Positions 1 to 10,500 of a DNA stretch of 64,000 bases are shown piece after piece. A program made the position numbers and the translations under genes. The DNA lies in the NCBI RefSeq assembly GCF_963082655.1, contig NC_081553.1, positions 16,024,643-16,088,642 of the forward strand, read 5' to 3'. The notes below the pieces were generated by a model that saw only the letters and a list, made by a program, of their open reading frames with translations, ran no database searches and was not told the origin of the DNA. Each line of letters begins with the position of its first letter. The stretch's first letter is position 1. The DNA is from Stomoxys calcitrans. Its lineage: Eukaryota > Arthropoda > Insecta > Diptera > Muscidae.

Positions 1-1
1 T

Positions 2-322
2 ACTGCTGACTTATCTTCACGAGCTACTAGCTTAATCATTAAAGCTAGAGGTGGTTTACTCGACCTTAACTCGAGATCATTCAGAAGTAACACCCATGGC
101 ACTTGTTCTATGTGTAATACAGATCAAGATGAAAATACACTTCACTTTATTGGCGCCTGCCCACTATACAGAGAATTTAGAAAAAGTTATTTCGGAAAAT
201 ATTCCCTTAATGAGTCCGAAGTATTAAATATATTAAATGGCACGAATAACTCATCACTATATAAATACATAGAAAATTGTACTAAGTATAGAAAATTAAT
301 TATTAATGAATTCAGTTTTTAA
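2..322 (+). pseudogene. LINE ORF2 C-terminal fragment
   Basis: An open frame runs from the window edge to a TAA at 320-322. It encodes about 106 residues with a cysteine/histidine pattern (CSMC, then H and C further on, in the stretch HFIGACPLYREF) typical of the zinc-like tail after the reverse transcriptase of many insect non-LTR retrotransposons. Only the tail is in the window, so I cannot say whether the element is complete to the left. An A/T-rich 3' UTR and a short-unit tail follow, as expected for a LINE 3' end. The clade is not certain. It is not a host gene. Confidence 0.7.
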
Positions 323-484
323 TAACCAAAATGAAAAAAGAAAAAGCAAGAAACATATAGAAACAAACAACAATTTAGTGATAAGCATTGTATTACGGCT
401 AACAGCATTTTTGCTAAGCCTAACATAGATTGTATTTAAGAACTTTATGAAATACTATTCTTGAATTGTAATTTGAATTCAATC

Positions 485-526
485 TATTAATAAATAATAA
501 TAAAATAATAATAAAAATAATAATTG
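485..526 (+). repeat. A/T-rich LINE 3' tail of AATAATAAA-type units
   Basis: A simple repeat of taa, aataa and aataataaa units closes the LINE fragment ending at 322. Short tandem tails like this are made at the 3' end during target-primed reverse transcription. It directly abuts the next repeat. Confidence 0.65.
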
Positions 527-559
527 TCCGATGTCGCCCAAATTTGGGACAGTGAGTTG

Positions 560-868
560 TGTTAGAGCCTTCGACATCCTTCTTTAATTCGGTCCAGATT
601 TGAATATAGCTGCTATATAGACCAATCTCTCGATTTAATGTTGTGGGCTCATAAAAGGCGCATTTATTGTCCGATGTCGCCGAAATTTGGGTCAGTGAGT
701 TATATTAAGCTTTTCGACATTTTTATTTTTCGATATAGCTGCTATGGGGCATAAGGTGTGCATATTTCACCGAATTTTAACGAATGGTGGTTTACATATA
801 TTCCCGAGGTGGTGGGTATCCAAAGTTCGGCCCGTCCGAACTCAACGCCTTTTTACTTGTTATTCCTA
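560..868 (+). repeat. 153-bp-unit repeat, 3' terminal piece (family 1)
   Basis: About two units of the family seen in full at 22297-23850. Key words are atatagctgctat, the 'cataaaaggcgcattta' motif and 'ttgggtcagtgagtt'. It ends in the family's terminal palindrome, gttcggcccgtccgaac (one mismatch), then TTTTTACTTGTT. No coding capacity. Confidence 0.7.
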
Positions 869-2155
869 CAGTTAGAACTTCGAATAGGTCGCTCGGGTAA
901 AGTAAAAACAGAACTGGGCTGAGGGTACATTCTTTGTTTTACTTCCGACTCTACAGGATAATATGTCAAGTGTGTATTCCCATTTCATATTCTACTTTAA
1001 GTATAGCAATGTTATAATTGAAACAATTTTCGTTAAAAGTCCTAATGAGGAGAGTTTGTATAATAAACTGTTTCTTAGGATAAGATCACAAATTGGGTAC
1101 AAATTTAAAAAAAAATTGATAAGTAGATGTACCCTTCGCCTGGTTCAAATTCACAATGCTAATCAAATGGGAAATGTTGTCAATTGTAGAATAATTGCTT
1201 CTGAAACCAGCCTTAAATGCATTCAAAATGTTATATATGACGATTGTCTGACTCCTAGGCACATTTACATCTCATTTTGTGTGCAATGAAATTAGAGTGG
1301 ATTCAGTAAATGTGAATGGTATGTCTTCCTTAAGGAAAATTAGATTGAATAGGTTTAACAATTTTTGAAGAAAACTTTTGAGAGCATGTCTGTATAATTC
1401 ATAAGGGATGACATCCTGCTCTGGAGATTTGTTGACTTTCAATTTTCATATAAATATAAAAGGGGAATCTTTTGACGGGTCCACGCGACATACTCTTCTT
1501 AGAGTCAATAGTTAGTTAAAACTAATATTTTCAATTGATTCGATCGATTTTTCTATAAAAAATTCAAATTCCCAGGCATTTACATTTTGTTTTATTTACG
1601 TGTTTTGTATATCATATCCATAAACAAAGTATAACGTTGATATGTGATCAATATCTATATAGAAGGCTTATGTGATTGAACTTGAACTTGATTTGTTTTT
1701 TTTTTCAATAAATTGTATTACAATATAAGCAATAACAAAGAAAATCAATAAAAATTTATTTCATAAAAGAATTAAGGAGTGTCATCTTGCAAATGTTAGC
1801 TATCCGTACCGTTGCCTTTGTAGATGGAGGTCTTTATCAAGGTAGTCTATACAAATTATTCAATATATTATTAACACATTGTAGCCCTTGCATATTGGCA
1901 GTGATATTTACTGAAGGAGCACATAGAATCGTGACATGATTTCAAACATAAGTCTATTAATTTCTACAGTTTCCATTAAAAAAGTTTGGTCTAAAAGCCA
2001 TGTGTGCAGTGATAATAAAAAAATTATACCAAAAATATAGAAATATACACATAGCCAGACTAAAAACTAGATTACAAAGCTAGATCGAGTTAGAATGTAA
2101 AGACAATTCAGAATATATTTACTGAATAAAGTCCCATACTGATTTTTCTATGCAT
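869..2155. other. A/T-rich stretch with no recognised gene
   Basis: One 108-codon open frame lies at 963-1289 on the plus strand. Its product (many Ile, Lys, Ser) has no motif I recognise, no signal peptide and no flanking splice or polyadenylation logic that would make it a gene. It may be a decayed exon or a chance frame. The remainder shows nothing beyond A/T-rich simple sequence. Confidence 0.3.
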
Positions 2156-2159
2156 GAAA

Positions 2160-4300
2160 ACTAAATGAAAGGCGATGGGAAGAAGTTAACCCTAATTTCG
2201 GCCGAGCCGAATCTCAAATACCCTCCACCATGGATCGTATGGTACAAGTTTTTTTAATGACTTTTTAAAATACATACATATGAGCTATATCAAGTAATAT
2301 ACTGACATTTACCGAACTTGTAATGGTCGTTAGAAGTCATAAAAACCCGTTAAAAATTTCAACCAAATAGGCTAAAAAGAGGATCTAGTTATATTCGAAA
2401 CAAAAATGAAGATATGAACCCATTTATATTATACAATGCTCGGATTTTGGATATCGAACAAAACTGTACGTTCAATATTGCTGTCAAATCGGATAGCAAT
2501 TGCGACCTCAAGAGGTTTGGTTTATATAGGAGCTACATCAGGTTATAAACCGATTTGGATCATACTTGGCGCAGTTATTTGAAGTCAAGACAAAAGATCA
2601 CGTACAAAATTTCAACCAAATCGGAAAGAATCAGGGCTGGAAAACTATCGATAATCTCAACATTCGATATTCTCACTGATAAATATCGATAGTACTATCG
2701 ATAATTTCCCATCACCTATATTTCAAACGAAAACGTGCTAAGTTCGGCCGTGCCTAATCTCATATACCCTCCACCAACGGATAAAATTTGCCATGCTATT
2801 AAAGCTATATCAGTTTATGAACCGATTCAAGCCATACTTGGTTTGGATGTTGGAGATCATAGTGGAAATCATTGAGCAAAATTTCAGACAAATCGGGAGA
2901 TCGGTTTATATGGGGGCTATACCAGTTTTTAGATCATACTTGGCATAATAATTGGGAGACGAACCAAAACACTTCATGCAAAATTTCAGCCAAATCGGAT
3001 ATTGTGAACCGATTTAGACCATACTTGACACGGTTGTTCGAAGTCGTAACAAAACACTTAGCACATCGCCATTCTCAGCGCCATCGGGTGAGAATGGCGA
3101 ACTATAAAGGCTCAAGATGTCCAGACCCGAGATCGATTTATATGGCAGCTATATCCAAATCTGAACCGATTCGAACCATATTTAGCGCAGTTATTGGAAG
3201 TCATAACGAAACGCTACGTGCAAAAGTTCAGCCAAATTGGATGAGAATTGAGCCCTATAGAGGCTCAAGAGGTCAAGATCCGATATGGGAACAATTTGGC
3301 CCATTTACAATCCCAACCGACCTGCAATAATAAGAAGTTTTTGTGCAAATCTTCAAGCGCCTAGCTTTACACCTTCGAAAGTTAGCGCGCTTTCGACAGA
3401 CAAACAGATAGACAGACGGACGACACGGACACAAAAACGATACGTGCGCATGCTTACTCGTTGTTGTCTGAACAACGACTGAAACAAAGAGCATTAGCGT
3501 GAATTGAGTATGAAAACTAGTGCAAAGAAAATTTTAATTTTGGCCACCACTGACTTAGAACTTCAAGACGATCAAGAATATATATACTTTGTTAGGTACA
3601 GATCAATATTTCGATGAGTTACAAACGGAATGACGAAATCAGTATACCCCAAGCTATGGTATAAAAATGAGGAGATTCATTTATATAGAAGCAATATCAA
3701 TGCACAGACCGACTAATACCGAATTTAATTTTTCAGTTGGAAGTCATGACAGAAATAATTGCACAAACTTTTAGCTTAATCGGATGAAAATTGCGACCTC
3801 TATAGGTGCCATGTATCTTAAAGGATACATTCAATTTCGGATCGCTTAGTTTTTTTTTTTCAATTTCGCAAAAAAATTAACTTTGCAGATAAAAAGATAT
3901 TCAATCCATATTCAGACAAAGAATAAAATATCGATACTGCCACCGATATTTTGCAGGTCTTATAAGAATTGTGTCCTCTAGAAGAAAAAAATCAAATTGA
4001 GAGATAGGTTTATATGGCAGCTATATCGAAACATAGATCGATTTGAACTATTTACAATCCCAACCGGCCTGCACTTATAGGAAGTATTTGTGCAAAATTC
4101 CAAGTATCTAGCATTACTCCTTCGAAAGTTAGAGTGCTTTCGACATACGGACGGACGAAAGAACAAACACAGCTAAATAGACTTAGAATGTAGAGACGAC
4201 ATATATACTTTGTTGAGTCTCAAATCATTATTTCGATGAATTACAAACGAAATGACGATGTTAGTATACCCCCATTCTAAGGTGGATGGTATAAAAATTT
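2160..4300 (-). repeat. Family 2 tandem-repeat elements (152-bp unit), several abutting pieces
   Basis: The stretch repeatedly carries the family 2 words: 'gcagctatatc', 'aaccgatttgga', 'aaaatttcagccaaatcgga', 'ctcaagaagtcaaga'. Terminal palindromes in inverted sense (ttcggccgagccgaa near 2200, ttcggccgtgcc near 2740) show that at least two minus-oriented copies abut. The opposite terminus, with 'gacggacg' runs and 'ttacaaacggaatgacg', appears near 3410-3640 and again near 4150-4290. Open frames here (for example 2872-3330) are by-products of the repeat and are not genes. Confidence 0.75.
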
Positions 4301-4347
4301 AGTTATTCTAAAAATTTAAATATTTAACGGCAAGTACCTTGAATAAG

Positions 4348-4657
4348 GAGGCCACAGTAGCGCAGAGATTAGCATGTGCGCCTATGACGCTGAACGCCTG
4401 GGTTCGAATACCGGCGAGAGCATCAGAAAAAATTTCAGCGGTGGTTTTCCCCTCCTAATGCTGGTGACATTTGTGAGGTACTGCCATGAAAAACTTTTCT
4501 TCACAGAGGTGTCGCACTGCGGCACGCCGTTCGGACTCGGCTATAAAAAGGAGACCCCTTATCATTGAGTTTTAACTTGAATCGGAATGCACTCATTGAT
4601 ATGTAAAGTTTGCCCCTGTTCCTTATTGGAATGTTCATGGGCAAAATTAGCATTTTG
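4348..4657 (+). mobile_element. tRNA-derived SINE (SINE-1), near full length
   Basis: The 5' part resembles a tRNA gene: an A-box-like word (tagcgcagagattagca) and a B box (gggttcgaata, near GGTTCGANTCC), the internal pol III promoter of tRNA-derived SINEs. A body of about 230 bp shared by all copies follows, ending 'tgttcatgggcaaaatt' plus a 'gcattt' tail. Other copies are at 16084, 16454, 30026 and 33829, with minus-strand pieces at 47514 and 55948. This copy carries many substitutions. Confidence 0.85.
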
Positions 4658-4659
4658 CA

Positions 4660-5369
4660 TTACCTTGAACAAGGATCGTGTTTGGCAAGCCATAACATTT
4701 AATTAAAAGTCCACATTCAACATTTAATCCAATTCGAATAGAAACTTCATTCCATTGGTGGTGAAGAAGTCATAACAGATTATCATAAAACCCAATATCT
4801 AACAAATCGGTGCTGAAATGCGCCTTCTATGTGCTCAATAGGTCAAATCATTATATGGAAGTAATTACATACTGTTGCAAGTAATTGCAGAACATGTAAG
4901 CAGAGCATTAACCAAATAAGAACTGCAAAGTAGGTGCTGATGATCGGTTTTAATGGGAGCTTTATATAAACAATGTCCGAATTGTTAACTTAATTCCGAA
5001 TTTTACTTTTTATTCTTATATATTTGTAATTTTAAAAATATTAATTGGGTGACGTTATAGGTGGTGCAATAAACCTCACCTTTAAATAATTGCTAATCCT
5101 CTAAACTCTTGTTGTTGCATTCATCTCACGCTAGTCAACCATTTGAAGTTTTCTAAATCAAATGCCATAAATTAAGCAATCATGGATGGATTTCAGTTGG
5201 CGCTAACTCTAAGTTAGTTTGTCAGTAAACCAGTTGGTCAGTTGGTCGGAATGCCTGTCTGCTGGTGATCTCCAATTAAATAAAACCGAAACTGAAACCA
5301 AAACCAAAATGCATGATATTGAGTGTTTTTGTGAAAATAATTGAAATGTCACTCGAATGCAATGCGCTG
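4660..5369. other. Unique A/T-rich DNA flanking the errantivirus (left)
   Basis: I see no gene, known repeat or clear regulatory site. It is the left flank of the LTR element and was continuous with 13939 onwards before insertion. Confidence 0.5.
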
Positions 5370-5373
5370 CCCG
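5370..5373. repeat. Target-site duplication CCCG (left copy)
   Basis: CCCG directly precedes the left LTR and recurs at 13935-13938 directly after the right LTR. Gypsy-group integrases usually make duplications of 4 to 6 bp. Confidence 0.85.
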
Positions 5374-5986
5374 AATTAAAGTGGGGTTCAGCTGGGTTAT
5401 AGACTCCAACAGCAAACTGCTTCAAATTAAACATATGAATTAAAGTGTGATTCAGCTGGGTTATGGATTCCAATAGCAAACTGCTTCAAATTAAACACAA
5501 GTACAGGTAGGTTTGAGCTTTGATTAACAACTGATTTTATTTTCCTCAACATTACTTATCAACTAACAATTTATTTCTTATGAATGTGTTAGTGTGTGTG
5601 TGTGTTTCTGTGGGTTTTGCTGAGTTTGCAAGACCATTGTGTGACCTAATTAAAGTTCTTTATTTATTATTGTTGTGTGTGTGTGTGTGTTTTTACAAAG
5701 AAGGTGTTGAAATTAGTTTTGGTATTCTGTTTAAATGTGTCTACTCTATTTCCGTTTGCTAAATGTTCTTAATAATAAAAGGTGCAGAAAGTGCAACATA
5801 ATATTGAATGATAACATGATATTTATCGTATGTTAGGATGTAGTCTGTTCTTAATAATAAAAGGTGCTGAAAGTGCAATATATTATTTAATAGGGTGGTT
5901 TATATCTAATGATAACATGTTATATATTCTTATACTAGGGTGTAGTCATCCTCGGTGGCTTTGATGGTGGTGGGCCTAACGTAACT
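5374..5986 (-). repeat. 3' LTR of the errantivirus
   Basis: Aligns at a constant offset of 7948 with the right LTR, with no gap or mismatch found. It contains two imperfect 64-bp tandem copies at 5374-5437 and 5438-5501, two GT-rich tracts near 5590 and 5680, and an imperfect repeat of 'ttcttaataataaaaggtgc' at about 5767 and 5847. The last codons of env lie inside it. Confidence 0.95.
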
Positions 5987-7536
5987 CCTCCCCCCTTATT
6001 GTAGAGCGAAGGCCACAGTGAAGTCGATGGGGCCAGAGCGACCTTCAACTGTTCTGGATAGAATTTTATACTAGATTTCTTCCATAAGATGATTGAGCTG
6101 CAGACTAGTATTATTCCGAGAATTATTAGTGACCCAAGTATGATGTTGTTTCTAGTTGTTGTGTACTGTTTTAGGTTGAGAATATCGTATCCATTGTTAA
6201 AGGTGTAATCTCTTAACTTTATGAGATTAAATGTGTCGCTTATAGATGAGGCTTTTATCTTGTTGTAATTGGGGGGAGTTATCATGATTTGGTCCCAAAA
6301 ATATAAAGGGTTGTCCTTATAAGTCACTGAGGCTGCGGTAACTGAGCAGTTTGAGAAACGTATCAGCGAATTCCCCTTAATTGTGAAGTTGGGTTTGCTG
6401 CAAGTGGACGTAATTAGTAATTGTTTTATATTGATAAATATGATGTAGTTATTTTCCGGTTGGAATATTGAGGATATGTGGCCAACATCTTCTAGGGGAC
6501 AGCTAGGTGTTTTTCCGGTTATTATATTGCCAATGCAGGTGGATTTGTCTGTTTCTTCGGTTGCTGCAGGTTTTTTACAAAAGTGGGTGTTCTCTATTCG
6601 TGGGCAGGGGTCAGTGAAATATTGTATGCTTTGATTATTATAATTTATATAAGGTTTGGTTATAATTCGCATGGTTTCGTTTATTGGTAATGGGATTAGA
6701 TGGTAAAGTGTGTAAGTTTCGTTTGAAAAATTTGGTATTTTTACATTAAATATTAGATTGTTGTTGTTATAGTAGGCTTGGAGTTCCAAGAGTTCATAAA
6801 TGTGTTGATCTGATATCAGGTCAATTTTCTGTGATTTGAAAATATTTCTTATTACGGTAGTTTCTTCTGGGTGAAGGATGAGCTTAGATATCGTACCTAA
6901 TTTAGCCAGCATTATTGAATCTATTATGTCAGAAATATGGTCTGACAGTAAATCAATATTGAGGTTAAGTTGATTCATATATTGCATTTCTTCCAAAATA
7001 GTATCTTCCCTCTTTATACTATTGGAAGTTTCCCTTGAAAGTTTTGTCAAGAATTTATTTATTACGTCCTGTTGATAGTTTATGTGTCCAGTCAAATTTT
7101 TAAATCTTTCGATCATCTGTTGGTTCAAATTCTTTTGGTTCTGCATTATGCCGGCTGATTCGTAAGTTATGTTCTCTAAGTCTTGCAATTGTTTATTAAT
7201 AGTCTCAGCGTCGTTTGCGTCCATGTTTCCAGTAATAAATTTTATTGCCGATCCTAGTCCATTTATAAGTCCCCTTCTTTTTCTTCTGTATGGATTTAAT
7301 GTATCCAGTTTGGTCATTACACTCTTTAATTTCAGCATGCACATTTTGGCGGAATCCTGTAGTATGCTTTGCTTTCCAAATTCCTCAACGATGGCAGACA
7401 TGTTTGCTATCTGGTCGTTGTAACTGTCCAAGTCAATAATGTGTATGAGACTGAAATAGCCCTCTATTGTTCTAGATTTTCCAATTTCTAAGACTGCCAT
7501 ACTTTGGTCTGTAGCAAAATTATGTACCTCCAACAT
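5935..7536 (-). CDS. env: env: errantivirus envelope glycoprotein (class I fusion type)
   Basis: Encodes 533 aa from ATG. A basic furin-like site (RRKRR, residues 84-88) is followed by a Gly-rich hydrophobic fusion-peptide-like stretch (GLINGLGSAIKF), coiled-coil-prone helices, many Asn-X-Ser/Thr sites, and one C-terminal membrane segment (about residues 463-484) with a short Pro-rich cytoplasmic tail. This is the F-protein-like envelope plan of insect errantiviruses. The ATG ORF lacks a signal peptide. The frame is open upstream to a good splice acceptor (AG at 7559-7560), and errantiviral env is normally made from a spliced RNA, so the true N-terminus probably comes from an upstream exon. 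The C-terminus reads through the polypurine tract and 52 bases into the 3' LTR. Confidence 0.9.
   Translation of the reverse strand: MLEVHNFATDQSMAVLEIGKSRTIEGYFSLIHIIDLDSYNDQIANMSAIVEEFGKQSILQDSAKMCMLKLKSVMTKLDTLNPYRRKRRGLINGLGSAIKFITGNMDANDAETINKQLQDLENITYESAGIMQNQKNLNQQMIERFKNLTGHINYQQDVINKFLTKLSRETSNSIKREDTILEEMQYMNQLNLNIDLLSDHISDIIDSIMLAKLGTISKLILHPEETTVIRNIFKSQKIDLISDQHIYELLELQAYYNNNNLIFNVKIPNFSNETYTLYHLIPLPINETMRIITKPYINYNNQSIQYFTDPCPRIENTHFCKKPAATEETDKSTCIGNIITGKTPSCPLEDVGHISSIFQPENNYIIFINIKQLLITSTCSKPNFTIKGNSLIRFSNCSVTAASVTYKDNPLYFWDQIMITPPNYNKIKASSISDTFNLIKLRDYTFNNGYDILNLKQYTTTRNNIILGSLIILGIILVCSSIILWKKSSIKFYPEQLKVALAPSTSLWPSLYNKGGGVTLGPPPSKPPRMTTP
5987..5998 (-). other. Polypurine tract (plus-strand DNA primer)
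   Basis: On the minus strand a purine run (AAGGGGGGAGG) lies directly before the 3' LTR start AGTTAC. It also encodes Lys-Gly-Gly-Gly in env. Confidence 0.8.
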
Positions 7537-7558
7537 TTGTCCGAGTGTGAGGGGTAAA

Positions 7559-7572
7559 CTAGAAACAAAATT
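7559..7572 (-). promoter_or_regulatory. Splice acceptor for env mRNA
   Basis: On the minus strand a pyrimidine-rich stretch ending TTTCTAG lies just after the pol stop codon and before the open env frame (L-P-L-T-L-G-Q then ATG). Position and sequence fit the acceptor used for subgenomic env RNA in errantiviruses. The matching donor was not identified. Confidence 0.55.
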
Positions 7573-7581
7573 AAGTATTGA

Positions 7582-10500
7582 TTATTTTCCCTTCCTTAAC
7601 TTCATCTTGCTTTTATGTAGTTTCTTGTTATTCGTAGTCAGGATAGTGAATTTATTACTTCTTAGCACTCTTTGTTTGGAAAATCTTGGAGTAAGTTTAT
7701 TTCTCCTACATTCTTTCCTGTATATTTCTTCATCCGTGTCCCATGGCTCCGGATCTTCCCGATCTCTATTGAGTTTAGAAATCAATTTCTTCTTTGCGTC
7801 TAAAACCTTTTCCTTCACCACTGGATATAATTTGTCCCTATATTCGTTGAGTTTGTCGAGAAATTCATGTTCGTTTCTGAGTTCCGTCTTATCTTTGAAG
7901 TCATAAGGTCTGCCGAAAAAAAGTTCGTAAGGGGTAAGTTTCGTGGAAGAGTGAATTGTGTTATTATATGTCATGAAGGTCTCGTCTAGGATCTCTTCAT
8001 GATCGGTCTGGAGTTTCTTTTGTCTCCTGGTAGCCAATATAATCCGATAGATTTCTGTTAGAGTAGAATGTAATCTTTCCACAGGTGAATTACTAGACGA
8101 CTGTTGAAATGAAGTGAAGTGTAGTTCTATTTGGTATTGTCTACAGAAATCTTTGAATATATTAGAATTAAACTCAGTCCCTTGATCACAAACAATTTTC
8201 TTTGGAATGCCCAGAATATTCATAAAGGATTTCAGGGACTTAAGTACGCAAATACTAGTTTTCGACGGAAGTGTGTACCCTGTCGCATATCTCGAAAACT
8301 TATCTATTACCGTTAATATGCTTTTCCCATTCACTGTATAGATGTCAGTGTGTAATATGTCAAGAGGTTGGGACGGTGTTTCGGTCAATTGAAATTTTAT
8401 CTTCGGTGGATTCCGATCGTATTTAAGAGTCTCGCAGATTTCACAGTTATTTATAGTTTTGTTGATTATCTCTTGCATGAGAGGGAAATAATGAGTCCTT
8501 TTAAGGTAATTATAAGTTTCCGATATCCCCCTATGATTCCTATTTTCATGGCATTCCCTTACTAGTTCAACTTGTCTGTCTTGTTCTGTCACATCCAATA
8601 AAAGTCTTGTACAACGAACTACGCGAAATTGCTTTCCGTTCGCAAAGTATTTGGAGTACACTAGTTGTACTATCTTGAAAATATCGTCAGTAGTGTAGAC
8701 AGCCGTTAGTTTCTTTGGAGGGAGAAATTCCTTCAATATCCTCATTACTACCTCCTCTGTAAAGTCAGGTTCTTCTATCGTCCTACGCTGCTTGTTACGG
8801 AAAACGTTCTCGACCCTCATCATAGGTTTCCCGGCGGATTTATCGAGGACGAGTTGAATATTGAACTCATTTAGAGGTTTCTCAGAGATCGAAATTCCAT
8901 CGTCCAGGTTCTCTTCGCAAGAATGTATGGTGGAAAGGTTCTCAGAGACATTCATGTTCACGTCTGCAATATTCCCCCCGTCAATTTTTATCCTGCTTAG
9001 TGCATCTGCATTCCTATTTAGTGTACCTTTCTTATAGACGATCTCATAGTCGTATTCCTCTAGTTTCAATCGCCATCTCACAAGTTTCGAGTTAGGCTCC
9101 TTCAAGGACATCAGCCATGTGAGTGGTCGGTGATCCGTTACTATCTGAAATTTTCGTCCGAAAAGATAAGGCCGAAAGTATTTGGTAGCCCAGATTATAG
9201 CAAGCAATTCCTTCTCTATCGTAGAGTAATTACACTCGCTGCTTGAGAGGGTCCTACTAGCATAACAGATAGGTTTATCACTCCCTATCCGACCTTGTGA
9301 CAAAACTGCACCTAATGCAAAATTACTAGCATCTGTCGTCAATATGAAAGGTTTAGAGAAGTCGGGATATTGCAGAATAGGGTCATTCATTAGAATTCGC
9401 CTACATGTTTCAAATGATCCCACATAGTCCTCGTCGAGTGTAATGCGTCTGTCTTGCTTTAGACAGTCTGTCATAGGCCTTAAAAGTTTGGCCAGGTCGG
9501 GAATGAATTTCCTATAATAACTTAGCAATCCTACGAAAGATTTTATCTCCCTTCTAGTTCGAGGGATAGGAAATTTCTGTATAGCTTCGATCTTTGCTGG
9601 GTTCGGCTTTATACCCTCTGTCGAGACTAAATGACCTAAGAAAGCTATCTCTTTTCGGAGAAATTCAGATTTGTCTAACTGCACTTTGAAATTTGAAGAT
9701 CGCAGTCTTTCGAAAACCTGCTTCAGACTGACTATATGCTCCTGTAGAGATGTCGAATATATGATGATGTCGTCCAGATATACCAAACATGTCTTCCCTA
9801 CTAGATCTCTAAGCATGTTATCCATCACTCTTTGGAAAGTAGATGGTGCGTTCTTCAAGCCAAAGGGCATCCTGACGTATTCGTAATGACCGCCCTCTAC
9901 AGTAAAGGCTGTCTTCTGAATGTCCTTTGGGTGCATCTCTATCTGATGAAATCCGCTTGCCAAATCTAATGTGGAAAAGTAGAGGCATTTGCCTAATTTA
10001 TCTAGGATCTCTGAGATATTGGGTAATGGGTACCTATCAGAAACTGTCTTCTCGTTCAGCTTTCTATAATCTATCACTAGTCTCCACTTCTGTTTTCCAG
10101 ATGCATCTTTCTTCTTTGGAACGATCCATACTGGAGAACTCCATGGGGAATAGCTTGGCCTAATTATGCCCTGATCCAGCATGTCTGATATCTGTCGTCG
10201 GACCTCCTCTTTATGGATAAAAGGGTATCTGTAAGACCTTGTATGTATCGGAATATCGTCCGTTGTAGAGATTCTATGCTTCACTTCGTTTGTGAAAGTT
10301 AATGTCTCTCCTTCTTTATAAAAGACATCGTCATATCGTCTACAAAGACTAAGAAACTCTCTCCTCTCTTCGGCATTGAGATGTTCTATGCGTAATAGGT
10401 CTGTGAATTTCCTAGAACCATCGTCTACTATGTCATACTGCACATCAATTTGATTAAGTTCTACAAAATCAGTTGAGTCGTATGGGTTCACTTTCATCGG

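Noticed and set aside
963..1289. 108-aa ORF as a confirmed gene
   Set aside because: No motif, splice context, or neighbouring exon; left only as a note in the region entry.
2872..3330. 152-aa ORF as a gene
   Set aside because: It lies in family 2 repeat units; the frame is open because the unit lacks stops in one frame.
5580..5762. Identical 60-aa ORFs in the two LTRs (also 13528-13710)
   Set aside because: Identity follows from LTR identity; the ORF covers GT-rich tracts and is opposite to the element's sense.
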